A stretch of 23,549 nt of DNA. It comes from a bacterium UBP6_UBA1196. GTDB lineage: Bacteria > UBP6 > UBA1177. Both the position numbers and the translations under genes were made by a program. The notes under the pieces are model-generated. The model was not told the DNA's origin. It worked only from the letters and a program-made list of their open reading frames with translations, and searched no databases. Positions 23,378 to 23,549 of this stretch are shown here, piece by piece. The stretch covers positions 67,177 through 90,725 of the forward strand of contig DBYC01000041.1 in the NCBI GenBank assembly GCA_002310035.1. The letters are read 5' to 3'. Numbering within the stretch: the first letter of the stretch is position 1; every line of letters begins with the position of its first letter.

Positions 23378-23407
23378 TTGACCATTCCTATTTCTAAATG
23401 TTAAAGT
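23378..23407 (+). promoter_or_regulatory. Candidate promoter of the iorA gene
   Basis: TTGACC (23378-23383), an 18-base spacer and TAAAGT (23402-23407, four of six matches), after an A-tract that could act as an UP element. The bases around the expected start are G/C-rich (GCCGCGCG), in contrast with the A/T-rich surroundings. Leader of about 55 bases. Confidence 0.42.
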
Positions 23408-23469
23408 GCCGCGCGTTTTTTAAGTTGATTCATGTTTCGGTTTATTTTTTTGATATTCTGGAGGTTATC

Positions 23470-23549
23470 GTGACAAAGAAAAAAATGATGATTCTCGGCG
23501 ATGAAGCTATCGCCCAGGCGGCTCTTGATGCCGGTATTTCGGGATTTTA
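23470..23549 (+). CDS. iorA: Indolepyruvate:ferredoxin oxidoreductase alpha subunit, N-terminal fragment
   Basis: The gene starts with GTG at 23470, five bases after GGAGG (23460-23464), and runs off the right edge. The 26 visible residues (MTKKKMMILGDEAIAQAALD, then AGISGF) match the opening of IorA, in which 'LLGNEAIA.GAL.AG' leads into the pyruvate:ferredoxin oxidoreductase-like domain. IorA, with IorB, oxidises aryl pyruvates to aryl-acyl-CoA and reduces ferredoxin, a step of amino-acid fermentation or, in reverse, of aromatic amino-acid synthesis in anaerobes. It is divergent from murA, sharing a 185-base A/T-rich region. The call rests on a short stretch, so other members of the 2-oxoacid oxidoreductase family remain possible. 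Confidence 0.7.
   Translation, partial: MTKKKMMILGDEAIAQAALDAGISGF

Overview
The window reads as a stretch of chromosome from a Gram-negative, probably anaerobic bacterium of deltaproteobacterial type (in the old, broad sense). The support is a secretin-based type IV pilus assembly operon (pilMNOPQ) running straight into aroC-aroK-aroB and led by a small XRE-type regulator, several lipobox-bearing lipoproteins, an ExbD/TolR protein, and the start of an indolepyruvate:ferredoxin oxidoreductase gene. Coding density is very high, many genes overlap by 1 or 4 bases, and the few intergenic gaps are strongly A/T-rich. I see no insertion sequence, phage gene, CRISPR array or rRNA.

Layout. Left, plus strand (1-5622): the end of an OPT-family oligopeptide transporter, then four envelope genes: a membrane-anchored 5'-nucleotidase/metallophosphatase, a large lipoprotein with PPC-like modules, a lipoprotein with a C-terminal coiled coil, and a small exported protein. 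Then tRNA-Gln(CTG) and tRNA-Glu(CTC). Next comes a near-consensus sigma70 promoter driving a NifU-type Fe-S scaffold and RNase G (5898-7752). From 7759 to 12560 on the minus strand lies a five-gene operon read right to left: CDP-alcohol phosphatidyltransferase, an IPCT-like nucleotidyltransferase fused to a membrane domain, ExbD/TolR, FtsB/DivIC-like, and a six-TM GGDEF diguanylate cyclase. From 12700 to 21860 on the minus strand lies xre-pilM-pilN-pilO-pilP-pilQ-aroC-aroK-aroB-lipoprotein. murA is on the minus strand at the right, and iorA starts divergently at the right edge.

How the parts fit. PilM (cytoplasmic actin-like), PilN/PilO (inner-membrane dimer), PilP (lipoprotein) and PilQ (outer-membrane secretin) form the alignment complex of a type IV pilus. 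AroB, AroK and AroC are shikimate-pathway enzymes carried in the same transcript, an arrangement like the classical pilMNOPQ-aroKB cluster. The five-gene operon puts headgroup activation and transfer, a proton-motive-force-type component, a septum-type protein and c-di-GMP synthesis under one transcript. It is the most likely place for a system not yet described. In particular, the membrane half of the nucleotidyltransferase looks like a CDP-alcohol phosphotransferase domain that has lost its catalytic motif, next to an intact one encoded separately.

The clearest single-residue observation is in MurA: the PEP-reactive cysteine position holds aspartate (D117), the pattern that makes mycobacterial and chlamydial MurA insensitive to fosfomycin.
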